Notes: generated by a model not told the origin, from the letters alone. Positions 34,720 through 44,149 are shown, counted from the first letter of the stretch. The stretch: DNA of 51,969 bases from Beijerinckiaceae bacterium (GCA_947474545.1 CANJJI010000013.1:1-51969); one strand, 5' to 3'. Made by a program: numbers and translations.

Positions 34720-35598
34720 TCACTTTGCCGGCAAGCCCAGAATCTCGCGCGCTTCCTTTGGCGTCGCAGGATCAAACCCGAGCGACTTCATGATGCCTAC
34801 GCCTTTCTCGACGAGTTGCGCGTTGCTCTTGGCCAGTTCGCCTCGTGTTACATAAAGGTTGTCCTCGAAGCCAACGCGCGCATGGCCTCCGAGCAACATG
34901 GCCTGCGCCAGCATGGGAAACTCATGCTGGGCGATTCCAAACGCCGCCCACTGCATGTTTTTGGGCAGGAGATCACGCATGTATATCATGGTTTCAGTTG
35001 AGGCGCTGGCGCCATAACTCACGCCCAACACGATCTGATAAAAGGCCGGAGTCTTGATGACACCTGTCGACATCAGATGCGCTGCCAGATGCAGGTCGCC
35101 CGTATCGAAGATCTCAAGTTCCGGAGTCGTGCCAGCTTCATAGATCATCTGGGCCATTTGCGTGATCATTTCCGGGGAGTTGATGAACGCGCGATTACGG
35201 AACCACATGGTGTTAAAATCGAGACTACAGATTTCCGGCTTGAGGTCGACCACATGCCGCACACGTTCGCTGGCAAGGCGCATGTTGCTTCCCGGGCCCG
35301 CGACACCGGGGTTATCAGGATGCGAGGCAAACATCGCGCCATCGCCGGTTGATAAATTGATGACGACATCAACGCCGCTGTCACGAATACGCCCGACGAT
35401 TTCCTGAAATAGATCAAGCCGCATGCTGCCAGCTTTTGTTTCGGGATCGCGTGCATGAAGATGCACGATGGCAGCCCCGGCCTTCGCGGCCTCGATTGCC
35501 GAATCGGCGATTTGTTTCGGTGTAATGGGCACGTTGGGATTGCGGCCCGTGACGGGTGCGCCGCCGGTCACAGCACAGGTTATGATACGTTTTGTCAT
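34720..35598 (-). CDS. BKACE (beta-keto acid cleavage enzyme, DUF849)
   Basis: A 292-residue TIM-barrel protein of the beta-keto acid cleavage family, founded by Kce of lysine fermentation. Family members condense a beta-keto acid with acetyl-CoA to give acetoacetate and a new CoA ester. Zinc ligands lie in AAIVHLHARDPETKAGS and in LGGHARVGFEDNLYVTRGEL; the N-terminus is RIITCAVTGGAPVTGRNPNV and INLSTGDGAMFA is conserved. The substrate is not predictable, but its operon mates (GMC oxidase, VOC, TfdA-like enzyme) point to a non-lysine catabolic route. GGAG precedes the start. Confidence 0.92.
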   Translation of the reverse strand: MTKRIITCAVTGGAPVTGRNPNVPITPKQIADSAIEAAKAGAAIVHLHARDPETKAGSMRLDLFQEIVGRIRDSGVDVVINLSTGDGAMFASHPDNPGVAGPGSNMRLASERVRHVVDLKPEICSLDFNTMWFRNRAFINSPEMITQMAQMIYEAGTTPELEIFDTGDLHLAAHLMSTGVIKTPAFYQIVLGVSYGASASTETMIYMRDLLPKNMQWAAFGIAQHEFPMLAQAMLLGGHARVGFEDNLYVTRGELAKSNAQLVEKGVGIMKSLGFDPATPKEAREILGLPAK

Positions 35599-35613
35599 TC
35601 TTGTCTCCAGAAA

Positions 35614-37233
35614 TCAGGCGTTCGTCGCCGCAGGCATGGGGGGCAGACCGCGGATCATATCGGCAGCCTTTTCGCCCATCATCAGCACGCAAGCGTTGAT
35701 GTGAGCGGTAACAATATTTGGCATGGCCGAGGCATCAACCACGCGCAACCCCTCGACACCATGAACCCTCAATTGCGGATCGACGACGGTGCCGATAGGA
35801 CATGTACTTGAGGGATGATGCACAGTCAGCGCAGTCTTGCGAATCCACTCTTCCATCTGCTGTTTTGTTTTCATTTCGGCAGACGGGGCGAAAGGTGCGC
35901 CACGGAATTCGTCGATTTCCTTCCGGGCGGCGAGATCGAGCGAGCGTTGGGTGATCTCAAGCAGATTCACCATATCATCGGGCTCTGCAAAGAAATCGAA
36001 TTTTATGCGCGGATGATCGGCTGGGTTCCTGGAACGCAGGCGCACCGTGCCGCGGCTTTTGGGCTGCAGCAATGTGGGCCGCACCGCGTAGGTATCTGGC
36101 AGGCCGGGTCTGATTCCAGGAAACCATGGCCGCGCATCGGGACGCGTCGCGCGGAATATGAATTCCCCATCGGGCGATTCAAGTTCACTTCGCGTCTTGA
36201 TGAACGCGAAACTTGCGCCCGGCAGGCTTGTTGCCGGGCCCGTGCCAAAGAGATAGCCCTGCACCATGGCCAGCGCGATGCGATCAGCGCGCAGCAGGTG
36301 ATAGAAATCGCCGGGTTCCTTGCGCAGCCAGTTAAACCATGCGGCGATGTGATCCTGCAGATTGTCGCCAACCGGCAGATCGATGAGTGTATTAATGCCC
36401 ATCTCCTTGAGATGTGCGGATGGACCAATGCCCGACAGCATCATCAATTGCGGCGTGTTGAACGCGCCAGCGGCCAACAGCACTTCTTTAGTTGCGTGAA
36501 CAGCGATTGTTTGGCCTTCCTTTATATATTCGATACCTTTGGTGTGCGTGCCGTCCATGATGATGCGCGTGGCCAACGCATTCATTTCGAGCTTGAGATT
36601 GGGACGTTTCAGAACAGGCCGAAGATAACCTGTCGCAGACGACCAGCGCTTGCCTTCGCCAATCGTGCATTGAATACGGCCAAAGCCTTCATGGCTTGCG
36701 CCATTAAAATCCTCAGTGACAGGGTAGCCGGCTGCCTTACCGGCCGCGATCCAGGCATCGAACATGACGTCCTTGGAGCGTGCCCATTCGGTTTTCATCG
36801 GGCCGTCGCCACCGTGCCATGTATTCGCGCCTCCCTCCCAGCTTTCACCGCGCCGGAAATAGGGCAGCACCTCGTCATGGGACCAGCCTGTCGCGCCTTC
36901 TCGCGCCCACTTATTATAGTCGTTATGATCGCCGCGCGTGTAGGCCATCACGTTGATGGAAGATGAACCGCCGAGCACCTTGCCGCGCATGGCTTCGATG
37001 CTGCGATTGTGCAAGCCGGGCTCCGGCTCGGTGTCATAGCCCCAGTCATGCAACCTGTGCTGATGGATCTTGCCAAGCCCTATGGGAATATGAATCAAGG
37101 GATCACTATCGTTGCCACCCGCTTCCAGGAGCAGCACGCGCGCCGAAAAATCCTCTGTAAGCCGGTTGGCTAGGACGCAACCGGCAGAACCTGCGCCGAC
37201 GATAATATAGTCGTATTCGTTGCCATTGGGCAT
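35614..37233 (-). CDS. GMC-family FAD oxidoreductase (choline dehydrogenase-like)
   Basis: A 539-residue glucose-methanol-choline flavoprotein that oxidises an alcohol. The FAD motif is [20 protein letters not shown], followed by VLLLEAGG. The two GMC signatures are [19 protein letters not shown] (about 87-105) and [20 protein letters not shown] (about 250-270). The C-terminal active-site region is [20 protein letters not shown], with the His pair, then [20 protein letters not shown]. No signal peptide is seen. The ribosome binding site is AGGA. It probably turns an alcohol intermediate into an aldehyde or ketone before the BKACE step. Confidence 0.93.
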   Translation of the reverse strand: MPNGNEYDYIIVGAGSAGCVLANRLTEDFSARVLLLEAGGNDSDPLIHIPIGLGKIHQHRLHDWGYDTEPEPGLHNRSIEAMRGKVLGGSSSINVMAYTRGDHNDYNKWAREGATGWSHDEVLPYFRRGESWEGGANTWHGGDGPMKTEWARSKDVMFDAWIAAGKAAGYPVTEDFNGASHEGFGRIQCTIGEGKRWSSATGYLRPVLKRPNLKLEMNALATRIIMDGTHTKGIEYIKEGQTIAVHATKEVLLAAGAFNTPQLMMLSGIGPSAHLKEMGINTLIDLPVGDNLQDHIAAWFNWLRKEPGDFYHLLRADRIALAMVQGYLFGTGPATSLPGASFAFIKTRSELESPDGEFIFRATRPDARPWFPGIRPGLPDTYAVRPTLLQPKSRGTVRLRSRNPADHPRIKFDFFAEPDDMVNLLEITQRSLDLAARKEIDEFRGAPFAPSAEMKTKQQMEEWIRKTALTVHHPSSTCPIGTVVDPQLRVHGVEGLRVVDASAMPNIVTAHINACVLMMGEKAADMIRGLPPMPAATNA

Positions 37234-37267
37234 CGTTTCGTTCCTGATCTTAAGTAATGATGTCTAG

Positions 37268-37828
37268 TCAGTGCCGGATATCATTGTTGATGCGGTGATC
37301 GCCTTTCAGCCAGCGTGCGAGTTCGCTGTGGGCATCGGCAGCGCGCAATGCGTTGATCTTATCCACGTCAGGTGGATCGAATGTGAATTCCAGCCGTAAT
37401 CCATCGGGCGTGTTGAGGTATATCGATTTGCAATAGCCATGGTCGATGACGCGTTTGGCGATATTGGCCTTATCAACACGCGTTTCGATTTCGTTGAATA
37501 TCTTCTCGTCTACCTTGAACGAAATATGATGCCCAATCGACGGATTAGTCGGTTTCAATTTTTCATAGGCGTCATCATCGGCATATTGGAAAAAAGCGAT
37601 CGCGCCGCCATCAGCGAGCCCGTAGAATGTGTGGCAATATTCGATATCCCGCTTGAGCACGTTGTGAAAAGCTTTTTCGCACCATGTTGCGACAAGCGGA
37701 ATACCCAAAACGTCTTCAAAGAACTGGCGATTGACTTCCTGGTCACGGATCACGAAGGCATAATGATGCAACCGCTCGGGGCCGCGTGTCAGCAGTTTTG
37801 CTTCGCGGCGTGGTGAATTGTCATCCAT
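37268..37828 (-). CDS. VOC-family protein, extradiol-dioxygenase/glyoxalase-like
   Basis: A 186-residue VOC protein with a plausible metal triad: His in ERLHHYAFVIRDQEVNRQFF, His in NPSIGHHISFKVDEK and Glu in NTPDGLRLEFTFDPPD. Type I extradiol dioxygenases and several isomerases use this pattern. A ring-cleavage activity is possible but unproven, since only one VOC unit of normal length is present. The start at 37828 follows GGAGAA. It is the second gene of the six-gene operon, 23 bases behind the TfdA-like gene. Confidence 0.82.
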   Translation of the reverse strand: MDDNSPRREAKLLTRGPERLHHYAFVIRDQEVNRQFFEDVLGIPLVATWCEKAFHNVLKRDIEYCHTFYGLADGGAIAFFQYADDDAYEKLKPTNPSIGHHISFKVDEKIFNEIETRVDKANIAKRVIDHGYCKSIYLNTPDGLRLEFTFDPPDVDKINALRAADAHSELARWLKGDHRINNDIRH

Positions 37829-37851
37829 GGCTGGTTCTCCCTCTTGTGTCT

Positions 37852-38718
37852 TCAAGCTGCAACGGAAAGGCCTTCTCGCACAGTCGTGCGGCGTAAATCG
37901 CGCACGAGCTTGCTATCCTCGAAATCGGTGGCGCGATGCATCGTGCAACGATTGTCCCAGATCACCATGTCGCCCGGCCGCCATTTATGGGCGTAAACAA
38001 ATTGTGGCTGGACTGCGAAGGCCATCAATTCGTCGATCAGGGGACGGCTTTCAGCTTCACTCCATCCCAAAATATGGGAAACATGGGCGGCGATATAGAG
38101 CGCCTGTCGGCCAGAGCCCGAAATCGTGCGCACCAGAGGATGCTGGGCAGGAGGACGCATACGCAATTCTTCTTCACTCGGCTGATAGCCGCCTTTGAGC
38201 GCGCGCGAATACCAGATGGAATGTTCGGCGCGCAGCCCTTCAAGCCGCGCCTTTGTGGCGGCGGGTAGGGCGTCATAGACTGCCCGTGTGTCGGTGAACT
38301 CTGTGTCAGCCCCCTCAGAAGGCACGGTATGGGCCATCAGAAACGAATATTTTCCGGCATTCTGGCGAAATGACGAGTCAGTGTGCCAAAGGTAATTGCC
38401 GAGACGATATTTGCGCGCGGGATCGTCTTCCTTCTGGAAACCGCCATCGGCTGCCAGATTTGTGACGTTGAAAATTTCCGGATGCGCGCTGCGCATTTTT
38501 TCGCGTCCCGAATTGGGCGCAATTTCGGGCTCACCGAAGAGCTTTGTGAAAGCGACCTGCGAGGAATCATCCAGTTTCTGGTCGCGCAATACTATGACGG
38601 CATGTTCGTCCATCAGCGCTTCAATCTGCGCCCGCAACTGGCCGTCGTCATGGCGGGCGTCGAGGCCCATGACTTCAGCGCAGAACAGCGGGTGCAATTT
38701 CCGAACATCTACCGCCAT
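37852..38718 (-). CDS. TfdA/TauD-family 2-oxoglutarate-dependent dioxygenase (copy 2)
   Basis: A 288-residue Fe(II)/2-oxoglutarate dioxygenase. Iron ligands are HxD in YLWHTDSSFRQN and the distal His in RCTMHRATDFEDS; the 2-oxoglutarate Arg is in RDLRRTTVREG. It is paralogous to the enzyme at 25822-26712 along its whole length, including EHSIWYSRAL and AFAVQPQFVYAHKWRPGDMV. GGGAGG precedes the start. As the first gene of the six-gene operon it may start the pathway by oxidative cleavage of an ether or similar bond. The gap to the divergent methyltransferase (240 bases) should hold its promoter; none was recognised. Confidence 0.9.
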   Translation of the reverse strand: MAVDVRKLHPLFCAEVMGLDARHDDGQLRAQIEALMDEHAVIVLRDQKLDDSSQVAFTKLFGEPEIAPNSGREKMRSAHPEIFNVTNLAADGGFQKEDDPARKYRLGNYLWHTDSSFRQNAGKYSFLMAHTVPSEGADTEFTDTRAVYDALPAATKARLEGLRAEHSIWYSRALKGGYQPSEEELRMRPPAQHPLVRTISGSGRQALYIAAHVSHILGWSEAESRPLIDELMAFAVQPQFVYAHKWRPGDMVIWDNRCTMHRATDFEDSKLVRDLRRTTVREGLSVAA

Positions 38719-38958
38719 AGGCTACCTCCCGTTTCTTGCTTGTTCGCCGTTGTCGCAATTATGCCCCCGATGGCGTTTCAAAGCCAGCGGCGCGGGACAG
38801 CCAGGTTCCCGAGCAGCGCATTTTTCCGATGTGCCGGACTAAAAGTCTTTTTGGGCCGGGGTCGCTTGCCCACGCAGCTTCTCCGGCCTAGTTTAGCGAG
38901 GTCAAGGGCAGGCGCGCAATTGCCACGCGCGAGGACTGCGCATCCAGTGGAGGAATGT

Positions 38959-39777
38959 ATGAGTGTGCTAAAATTGTTTCCCCGGGCAGCTGCCCTGTCT
39001 TTTGCCGGAGCCGTTCTGGCGGCCAGCATGGCATTCGCGCAGGCGCCAGCCAAGCCGGATTTCCAGCCGGAAGTCGGGCAACAGGGCAAGGACGTAGTCT
39101 GGGTGCCAACCTCCATGTCGGTCGTCAACAAGATGCTGGATCTGGGTAAGGTCACGCCGAATGATTTCGTGATGGACCTTGGTTCGGGCGACGGCCGCAC
39201 TGTGATCACCGCCGCCAAAAGGGGCGCGCGCGCCATGGGCATAGAATACAATCCGAACATGGTCGATCTCTCCCGCCGGGAAGCTGCCAAGGAAGGCATC
39301 GCCAACAAGGCCTATTTCGCCAAGGCCGATCTCTTCGAGATGGATTTCTCCAACGCGACCGTACTGACCATGTTCCTGCTGCCAAGCATCAACACGCGCC
39401 TGCGCCCGAAGATCCTGGAGATGAAGCCCGGAACACGGATCGTCTCCAATTCGTTCGACATGGGCGACTGGGCAGCTGATGAATCCGCTCAGGTCACGGA
39501 AAACTGCCAATCCTATTGCCGCGTCTATCATTGGGTCGTGCCCGCCAAAGTCGAAGGCACCTGGAAAGTCGGCGATGACGAGCTAAAGCTGGAACAGAAA
39601 TATCAGATGTTGACCGGAACGCTGAAAGGCGCCGCGATCACCAATGGCAAGATGAGTGGAAACCAGATCAACTTTACAGTCGGCGCCACCCAATATACGG
39701 GCTATGTCATCGGCAAGCTGATCGAAGGCGTCACCGACACCGGTGGCAAGCCCGGCAATTGGAGCGCCTCGCGCTAG
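38959..39777 (+). CDS. SAM-dependent methyltransferase-fold protein with signal peptide
   Basis: A 272-residue protein. It starts with a signal peptide (MSVLKLFPRAAALSFAGAVL, cleavage near AFAQA). A class I methyltransferase domain follows (about 45-165), with motif I DFVMDLGSGDGRTVITAAKR, the acidic residue in AMGIEYNPNMVDLSRREA and KADLFEMDFSNATVLTMFLL. A beta-rich domain (about 175-272) ends the protein. SAM is not known to be available in the periplasm, so the predicted location is odd. The start follows GTGGAGGAATGT. The substrate is unknown. Confidence 0.8.
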   Translation: MSVLKLFPRAAALSFAGAVLAASMAFAQAPAKPDFQPEVGQQGKDVVWVPTSMSVVNKMLDLGKVTPNDFVMDLGSGDGRTVITAAKRGARAMGIEYNPNMVDLSRREAAKEGIANKAYFAKADLFEMDFSNATVLTMFLLPSINTRLRPKILEMKPGTRIVSNSFDMGDWAADESAQVTENCQSYCRVYHWVVPAKVEGTWKVGDDELKLEQKYQMLTGTLKGAAITNGKMSGNQINFTVGATQYTGYVIGKLIEGVTDTGGKPGNWSASR

Positions 39778-39790
39778 ACGGACAATAATT

Positions 39791-39824
39791 TGTTCCCGGA
39801 CACGCTCCGTGTGTTCCGGGAACA
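39791..39824. terminator. Hairpin between convergent methyltransferase and FAD oxidoreductase genes
   Basis: TGTTCCCGGA faces TCCGGGAACA, with an inner CACG/CGTG stem around CTC. It lies 14 bases past the methyltransferase stop. No T-run follows, so it may work as a bidirectional or Rho-assisted stop, or be a relative of the ATCCCGGA-type palindromes further left. Confidence 0.45.
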
Positions 39825-39845
39825 CTCTCCATATTCACGATTGCT

Positions 39846-41270
39846 CTAAAAATAAGGCTGTTTCCACTCCAGTTCCTTGACGCCAATTCCTTTGCCTATA
39901 GCCCGCGCCGCTGCAAAGCCCGCAATTTCGCCGGTTTGTGTACACCAGGGAAAATTCCGCATCACCATGAAGATGGTTTCGTAGGTGAAAGAAAGCGAAG
40001 CTCCCGTCAGCAGCAGATTGTCAATCTTTTTGGGCAGGAAGCTGCGGTATGGCACGGTAAATTTGTGCTTGCGATAGCCGTCCCAAAAGAACGTCTTGGT
40101 CATCGGCCTGGTCACTGCATCGGGAAATTCGTGGCCTTCGGTGGCGTCCTGCATTGAAAACACGTGTTCGCCGATAGGATGTCTACCATCGCGGATGCCC
40201 ACGAAACGGCCGATGTCACTAAGCGCAGCGTTCTCGAAGCCCGGCACATATTTCTTCAGGAAACGGGATTCCGCATCAATAAAGCCGCGCAATTCGCGCC
40301 GCGCGCGGGTTTCGTCAGCCGCGCTTTCATCCATGTGCAGCGCCCATTCATAGGGGACATTCTGCCAGATGATGAACGTGCCGGGGGCGCTGATCGGGCT
40401 CATGTCGAGCGTGGGATGGCCGATGTAGGCCTCACCATAGACGCTCTCCCCCTTCATACGCGGCCGGTAGAGCCCAGCGGGAATATCTCCAGCGGCGGCC
40501 GCTTCCTCGATCACGCGCGAGAGCCATGGGTCGTTCGATGTGCGTTGATGCCGCGCGAGCTTGTCATATTCGACACCGGTCATCGTCCACAACAGGCCGC
40601 CGGGGATCGGGCGCTTGATCCCGTCCCAATCTGTGCCTGGAGGTTGGCCGCCGCCGCCTCTGACATAGGGGACCCCGGCCCGCGCCGCCAGCTCCGCCGT
40701 GCCGGTGCCATCGATAAAGACTTTGCCGCGGACGGCCTGCAGGCCTGATGCATTGTGTGTGATGACAGCAGTAATCTTGCCTCCGTCGACGACGGCATCA
40801 ATGAAGGCGGTCTGATACATGGCATTGACGCCAGCCTCTGCCAGCATACCAACCATCTCGCAGCCCGCGCCTTCCGGATTGAAACTGGCGCGCGCAAAAG
40901 CGCTGCCCGGCTTCATGTTACGTTCGTAGTGGGAGAGCGGATTGCCGGCCCAGTCCGGCAGGTCTTTTTCGGTGGCGGTATAGATATATCCCTTGGCGGC
41001 AAAGCGCTCCATCAGCTCGGTATGAATGCCGCCAACGCCTTCGTTGGCTGCGCCCTGCAAGCCCGATGTGTGCACGCCACCTGGCATGTCAAAGCGTTCA
41101 ATGAGAATGACGCTGACGCCCATGCGCGCCGCATGCAGTGCCGCTGCAAATCCGCCGGGCCCGCCGCCGACAACGACGACATCGGCTTCTGCCGTGACGG
41201 GAATCTGTGTCGCAGGAATTTCGAGTTGTCCCGGTGTATCGACCGCAGTCGATCTCAAGGTGATGGTCAC
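39846..41270 (-). CDS. FAD-dependent oxidoreductase (FAD_oxidored family)
   Basis: A 474-residue flavoprotein of the PF12831 type. The FAD site is EADVVVVGGGPGGFAAALHA, then SVILIERFDMPGGVHTSGLQ, a pattern also seen in fumarate-reductase-like proteins. GKVFIDGTGTAELAARAGVP and NLLLTGASLSFTYETIFMVM are further family marks. Sequence does not reveal the substrate. It is the last gene of the TRAP operon, 49 bases after the large permease gene, so it probably acts on the imported compound. Confidence 0.85.
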   Translation of the reverse strand: MTITLRSTAVDTPGQLEIPATQIPVTAEADVVVVGGGPGGFAAALHAARMGVSVILIERFDMPGGVHTSGLQGAANEGVGGIHTELMERFAAKGYIYTATEKDLPDWAGNPLSHYERNMKPGSAFARASFNPEGAGCEMVGMLAEAGVNAMYQTAFIDAVVDGGKITAVITHNASGLQAVRGKVFIDGTGTAELAARAGVPYVRGGGGQPPGTDWDGIKRPIPGGLLWTMTGVEYDKLARHQRTSNDPWLSRVIEEAAAAGDIPAGLYRPRMKGESVYGEAYIGHPTLDMSPISAPGTFIIWQNVPYEWALHMDESAADETRARRELRGFIDAESRFLKKYVPGFENAALSDIGRFVGIRDGRHPIGEHVFSMQDATEGHEFPDAVTRPMTKTFFWDGYRKHKFTVPYRSFLPKKIDNLLLTGASLSFTYETIFMVMRNFPWCTQTGEIAGFAAARAIGKGIGVKELEWKQPYF

Positions 41271-41319
41271 GATGCCTCCCGCAGAATTCCTAATCGGATA
41301 CGCCTTCGCGTCCGCCGCG

Positions 41320-42603
41320 TCACGGACCGCCCATCAATAGACGCACGCCCGTGAGCGAAACCGCTGGTATATATGTGATGATGACAAGCGCTATGAGGTA
41401 AATAAAGAGGAATGGTATGATCCCCTTGTAAATCTTCATCACGTCGATGCCAAGCACCGTTTGCGCCACAAAAATATTGATTCCGAATGGCGGATGAAAC
41501 AGGCCGATGGCAAGATTCACCGTCACGATGATGCCGAAATGCACGGTATCAATGCCCAGCGCTTTGACGACCGGCACCAGCAGGGGCATCAGCAGCAGGA
41601 TTGACGATAGCGGATCGAGAAAACAGCCCACTACCAGCAGCAGAACATTCACCGCCAGCAGGAATTGCCAGGCCGAAACATCAGCGCCTTTCAGCATTGC
41701 CACGAGAGTTGCGGGAACCTGGTTCACAGTCAGAAGCCAGGAAAACACACCGGCGCAGGCGATGATGATGAGAACCTGCGCCGTGAAGAATACTGTCGCA
41801 GCTGCGGCTTCGAGAATCTCACCGAAGCTCAGCTCGCGAAACACGAAGCGCGTGACGATCGCTGCGTAGATGATCGCGACCGCCGCCGATTCCGTTGGCG
41901 AGAACACGCCACCATAAATCCCGCCGAGAATAATAAAGGGCGCCCCCAATGCCCATAATCCCCGCCCCGTCGCTTTGAGAAAATGGCGAAAATCGAAAGG
42001 ATCGCCTTTGCCAAACCCGCCACGCCAGGCGCGCCAGATGACATACCCTGTTAACATCACCGTCAACAGCAGACCGGGGAATATACCAGCCGCGTAGAGC
42101 CGCGGCACGGATTCCTCCGCCGCTGCGCCATAGACGATCATGGGTATGGATGGCGGGATGATGATATCGATCGCGCCAATGGCGGTGACGAGTCCGGCGC
42201 TGAAATTTTCAGGATATCCTGCCTTGCGCATGGCCGGATACATCACCTTGCCGATGGTCGCGACAGTCGCCGCACTGACACCGGAGATAGCCCCGAAAAT
42301 TGCGGCTGCGCCGACCGACGTCACCCCGAGACTGCCCCGCACGGAACCCACGCCCGCTTGAACAAAATCAACCAGCCGCTGTGCGACGCTGCCGCGCCCC
42401 ATCAGCTCGCCCGCGTAGATGAAGAATGGTACTGCCAGCAATGAGGACGCATTGATGGAGCCGAACATGTTCTGATGCAGTGCCGCCAGCGGCATGTTCA
42501 TGAAGAACACAAGTGCGACACTGACGGCGCTGAGCAGTACGATGAAAATCGGGAAGCCGATCAGCAACAGAATGATCGGCAAGACGCAGAGCGAGAAAAT
42601 CAT
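41320..42603 (-). CDS. TRAP transporter large permease (DctM type)
   Basis: A 427-residue inner-membrane protein with about twelve hydrophobic segments, the ion-coupled transport subunit of a TRAP system. Landmarks are VPFFIYAGELMGRGSVAQRL, GAAAIFGAISGVSAATVATI, FSAGLVTAIGAIDIIIPPSI, PFIILGGIYGGVFSPTESAA and LAIGLFHPPFGINIFVAQ. ATG 42603 overlaps the small-subunit stop as ATGA, which indicates translational coupling. Confidence 0.95.
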   Translation of the reverse strand: MIFSLCVLPIILLLIGFPIFIVLLSAVSVALVFFMNMPLAALHQNMFGSINASSLLAVPFFIYAGELMGRGSVAQRLVDFVQAGVGSVRGSLGVTSVGAAAIFGAISGVSAATVATIGKVMYPAMRKAGYPENFSAGLVTAIGAIDIIIPPSIPMIVYGAAAEESVPRLYAAGIFPGLLLTVMLTGYVIWRAWRGGFGKGDPFDFRHFLKATGRGLWALGAPFIILGGIYGGVFSPTESAAVAIIYAAIVTRFVFRELSFGEILEAAAATVFFTAQVLIIIACAGVFSWLLTVNQVPATLVAMLKGADVSAWQFLLAVNVLLLVVGCFLDPLSSILLLMPLLVPVVKALGIDTVHFGIIVTVNLAIGLFHPPFGINIFVAQTVLGIDVMKIYKGIIPFLFIYLIALVIITYIPAVSLTGVRLLMGGP

Positions 42604-43109
42604 GCGCCTTTTCCCTCGCTGGTCTGGCCATTGTCTGGCATCGGCCGGATTTCCCTGTAGGCGTGCCAGAGACAGGCCAGAAAGATCAGGCCGAAACCGA
42701 GTGTCAGTGAGCCGTGCGGGATCCACATGGGCGCATGAGCCGCATCGCTCAGACGGCCCAGATCATAAGTGCGCCAGGTGAAATCCTGCGAGTAGAAAAA
42801 CACGAAGCCACACAATACCAGCATCGTGATGAGTTCAAGTGCGCGCAGTGCTTTCCGGACGCCCGGGGAGAACAGGCGGGCAAGCGCATCCATGCGCAAA
42901 TGGGCGTTGCGCCAGGTGACGACTGCAGCGCCCAAAAAGGTGACCGCGATCATGATGAATATCTGGACTTCATCTGCCCAAAGGATCGACGAGCCAAATA
43001 TGTAGCGCCCGATCACATTGGTGAAGTTCAACATGACAGCGAAGAGGAATGCCACCGCTAGCGCGAGTTCCAGCGCCCGCGCAGCGCGATCAATAAACCG
43101 GTCGACCAT
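42600..43109 (-). CDS. TRAP transporter small permease (DctQ type)
   Basis: A 169-residue protein with four membrane segments (about 13-32, 47-66, 88-106, 128-148). It carries the DctQ signatures NVIGRYIFGSSILWADEVQI, AAVVTWRNAHLRMDAL and IPHGSLTLGFGLIFLACLWH. It pairs with the large permease to form the membrane part of the transporter. The start is 35 bases after the receptor gene. Confidence 0.93.
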   Translation of the reverse strand: MVDRFIDRAARALELALAVAFLFAVMLNFTNVIGRYIFGSSILWADEVQIFIMIAVTFLGAAVVTWRNAHLRMDALARLFSPGVRKALRALELITMLVLCGFVFFYSQDFTWRTYDLGRLSDAAHAPMWIPHGSLTLGFGLIFLACLWHAYREIRPMPDNGQTSEGKGA

Positions 43110-43144
43110 CGTTCCTCCCCGCAGCCAAAATCTGAAGGTACCGG

Positions 43145-44149
43145 TTAGCGATATTTTTTCGCTGCAGCGACGAAGGCGTCGTAATCTTCCTTGAATTTCG
43201 GGTTGGCTGAAGTGACTTTGGGCACGACGGCTGCAACGGCTTCAAGATATTTTTTCGTGTCCTCGGCTGCCAGATGAATGTTTTCACCGCCATTCTTGAC
43301 CCACGCCTCACCCAGACGCTTGTTGTCTTCAAGCCCGCGCGTCGTGAATAGCGGTTCGTGGCGTCTGGCTTCTTCACGCACGATGGCTTCAAGCTCGGGG
43401 CCGAGCGATTTCATCCAGCGCCTGTTGACGAGGCCCGCTGCCACCACAAAGCTGCCGGGCACATAGGTCGCCGTTTTCGCGACATCGTAATATTTGAACG
43501 GGATAAATACTGCATGGATCGCTGTGGCGCCATCAATCGCTTTGTTCTGCAAAGCCGGTAAAACTTCGCCAAGGGGCATGGAGAGCGGTGATGCACCGAG
43601 CGATCTCAGTGGCTCATTGTGCAAAGCAGTGCCGCCAGCCGTCCGGATTTTCATGCCTTTCAGGTCGGCAATCGTGCGAATGGGTTTGGTGGAGACGATC
43701 ATAAGGTCGCCGTTCAGATAGGTAACGAGCGGCTCGACGCCTTTGGATTCGCCAAATGTCGCAAGGCGAGCGCGAATCTCAGGGTCGTTGAAGACTTTCT
43801 GTCCGTGTTCGATACCGTCGAAGAGCCCGGCGGTATCGAGAATTTGGAACCGGGGTTCAAGCCCGACAAAAAATCCGATGGCTGGGAATGTTGCCTCGAT
43901 CGTCCCCATGGAAACGCCATCCACCGTGGCCGGTATCTGACCCAACTGGTTTGACGGATAGATTTCGACCTTAACCTTACCCTTGGTACGATCCTCAACA
44001 GAGGCTTTGAAAGCCTTCATCCATTCGTGGCTGACATCGTTGACTGTCGGCAGCGACAATTTCATCGTGAATTGCTGGGCGGAAGCCGCGCCTGCCACAC
44101 CCACAACGAGACCGGCTGCCATAAGTGTGCGGCTGAAGACATTTACCAT
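43145..44149 (-). CDS. TRAP transporter periplasmic receptor (DctP type)
   Basis: A 334-residue secreted binding protein; the signal peptide is FSRTLMAAGLVVGVAGAASA. DctP-type features are VEIYPSNQLGQIPATVDGVS, IADLKGMKIRTAGGTALHNE with the conserved carboxylate-binding Arg, and PLGEVLPALQNKAIDGAT. It delivers an organic acid to the two permease subunits. GGGAGGG precedes the start at 44149. It is the first gene of the four-gene operon. Confidence 0.93.
   Translation of the reverse strand: MVNVFSRTLMAAGLVVGVAGAASAQQFTMKLSLPTVNDVSHEWMKAFKASVEDRTKGKVKVEIYPSNQLGQIPATVDGVSMGTIEATFPAIGFFVGLEPRFQILDTAGLFDGIEHGQKVFNDPEIRARLATFGESKGVEPLVTYLNGDLMIVSTKPIRTIADLKGMKIRTAGGTALHNEPLRSLGASPLSMPLGEVLPALQNKAIDGATAIHAVFIPFKYYDVAKTATYVPGSFVVAAGLVNRRWMKSLGPELEAIVREEARRHEPLFTTRGLEDNKRLGEAWVKNGGENIHLAAEDTKKYLEAVAAVVPKVTSANPKFKEDYDAFVAAAKKYR

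Noticed and set aside
38383-38958. Open frame extending the methyltransferase upstream
   Set aside because: It is antisense to the TfdA-like gene; the GGAGG site and signal peptide fix the start at 38959.
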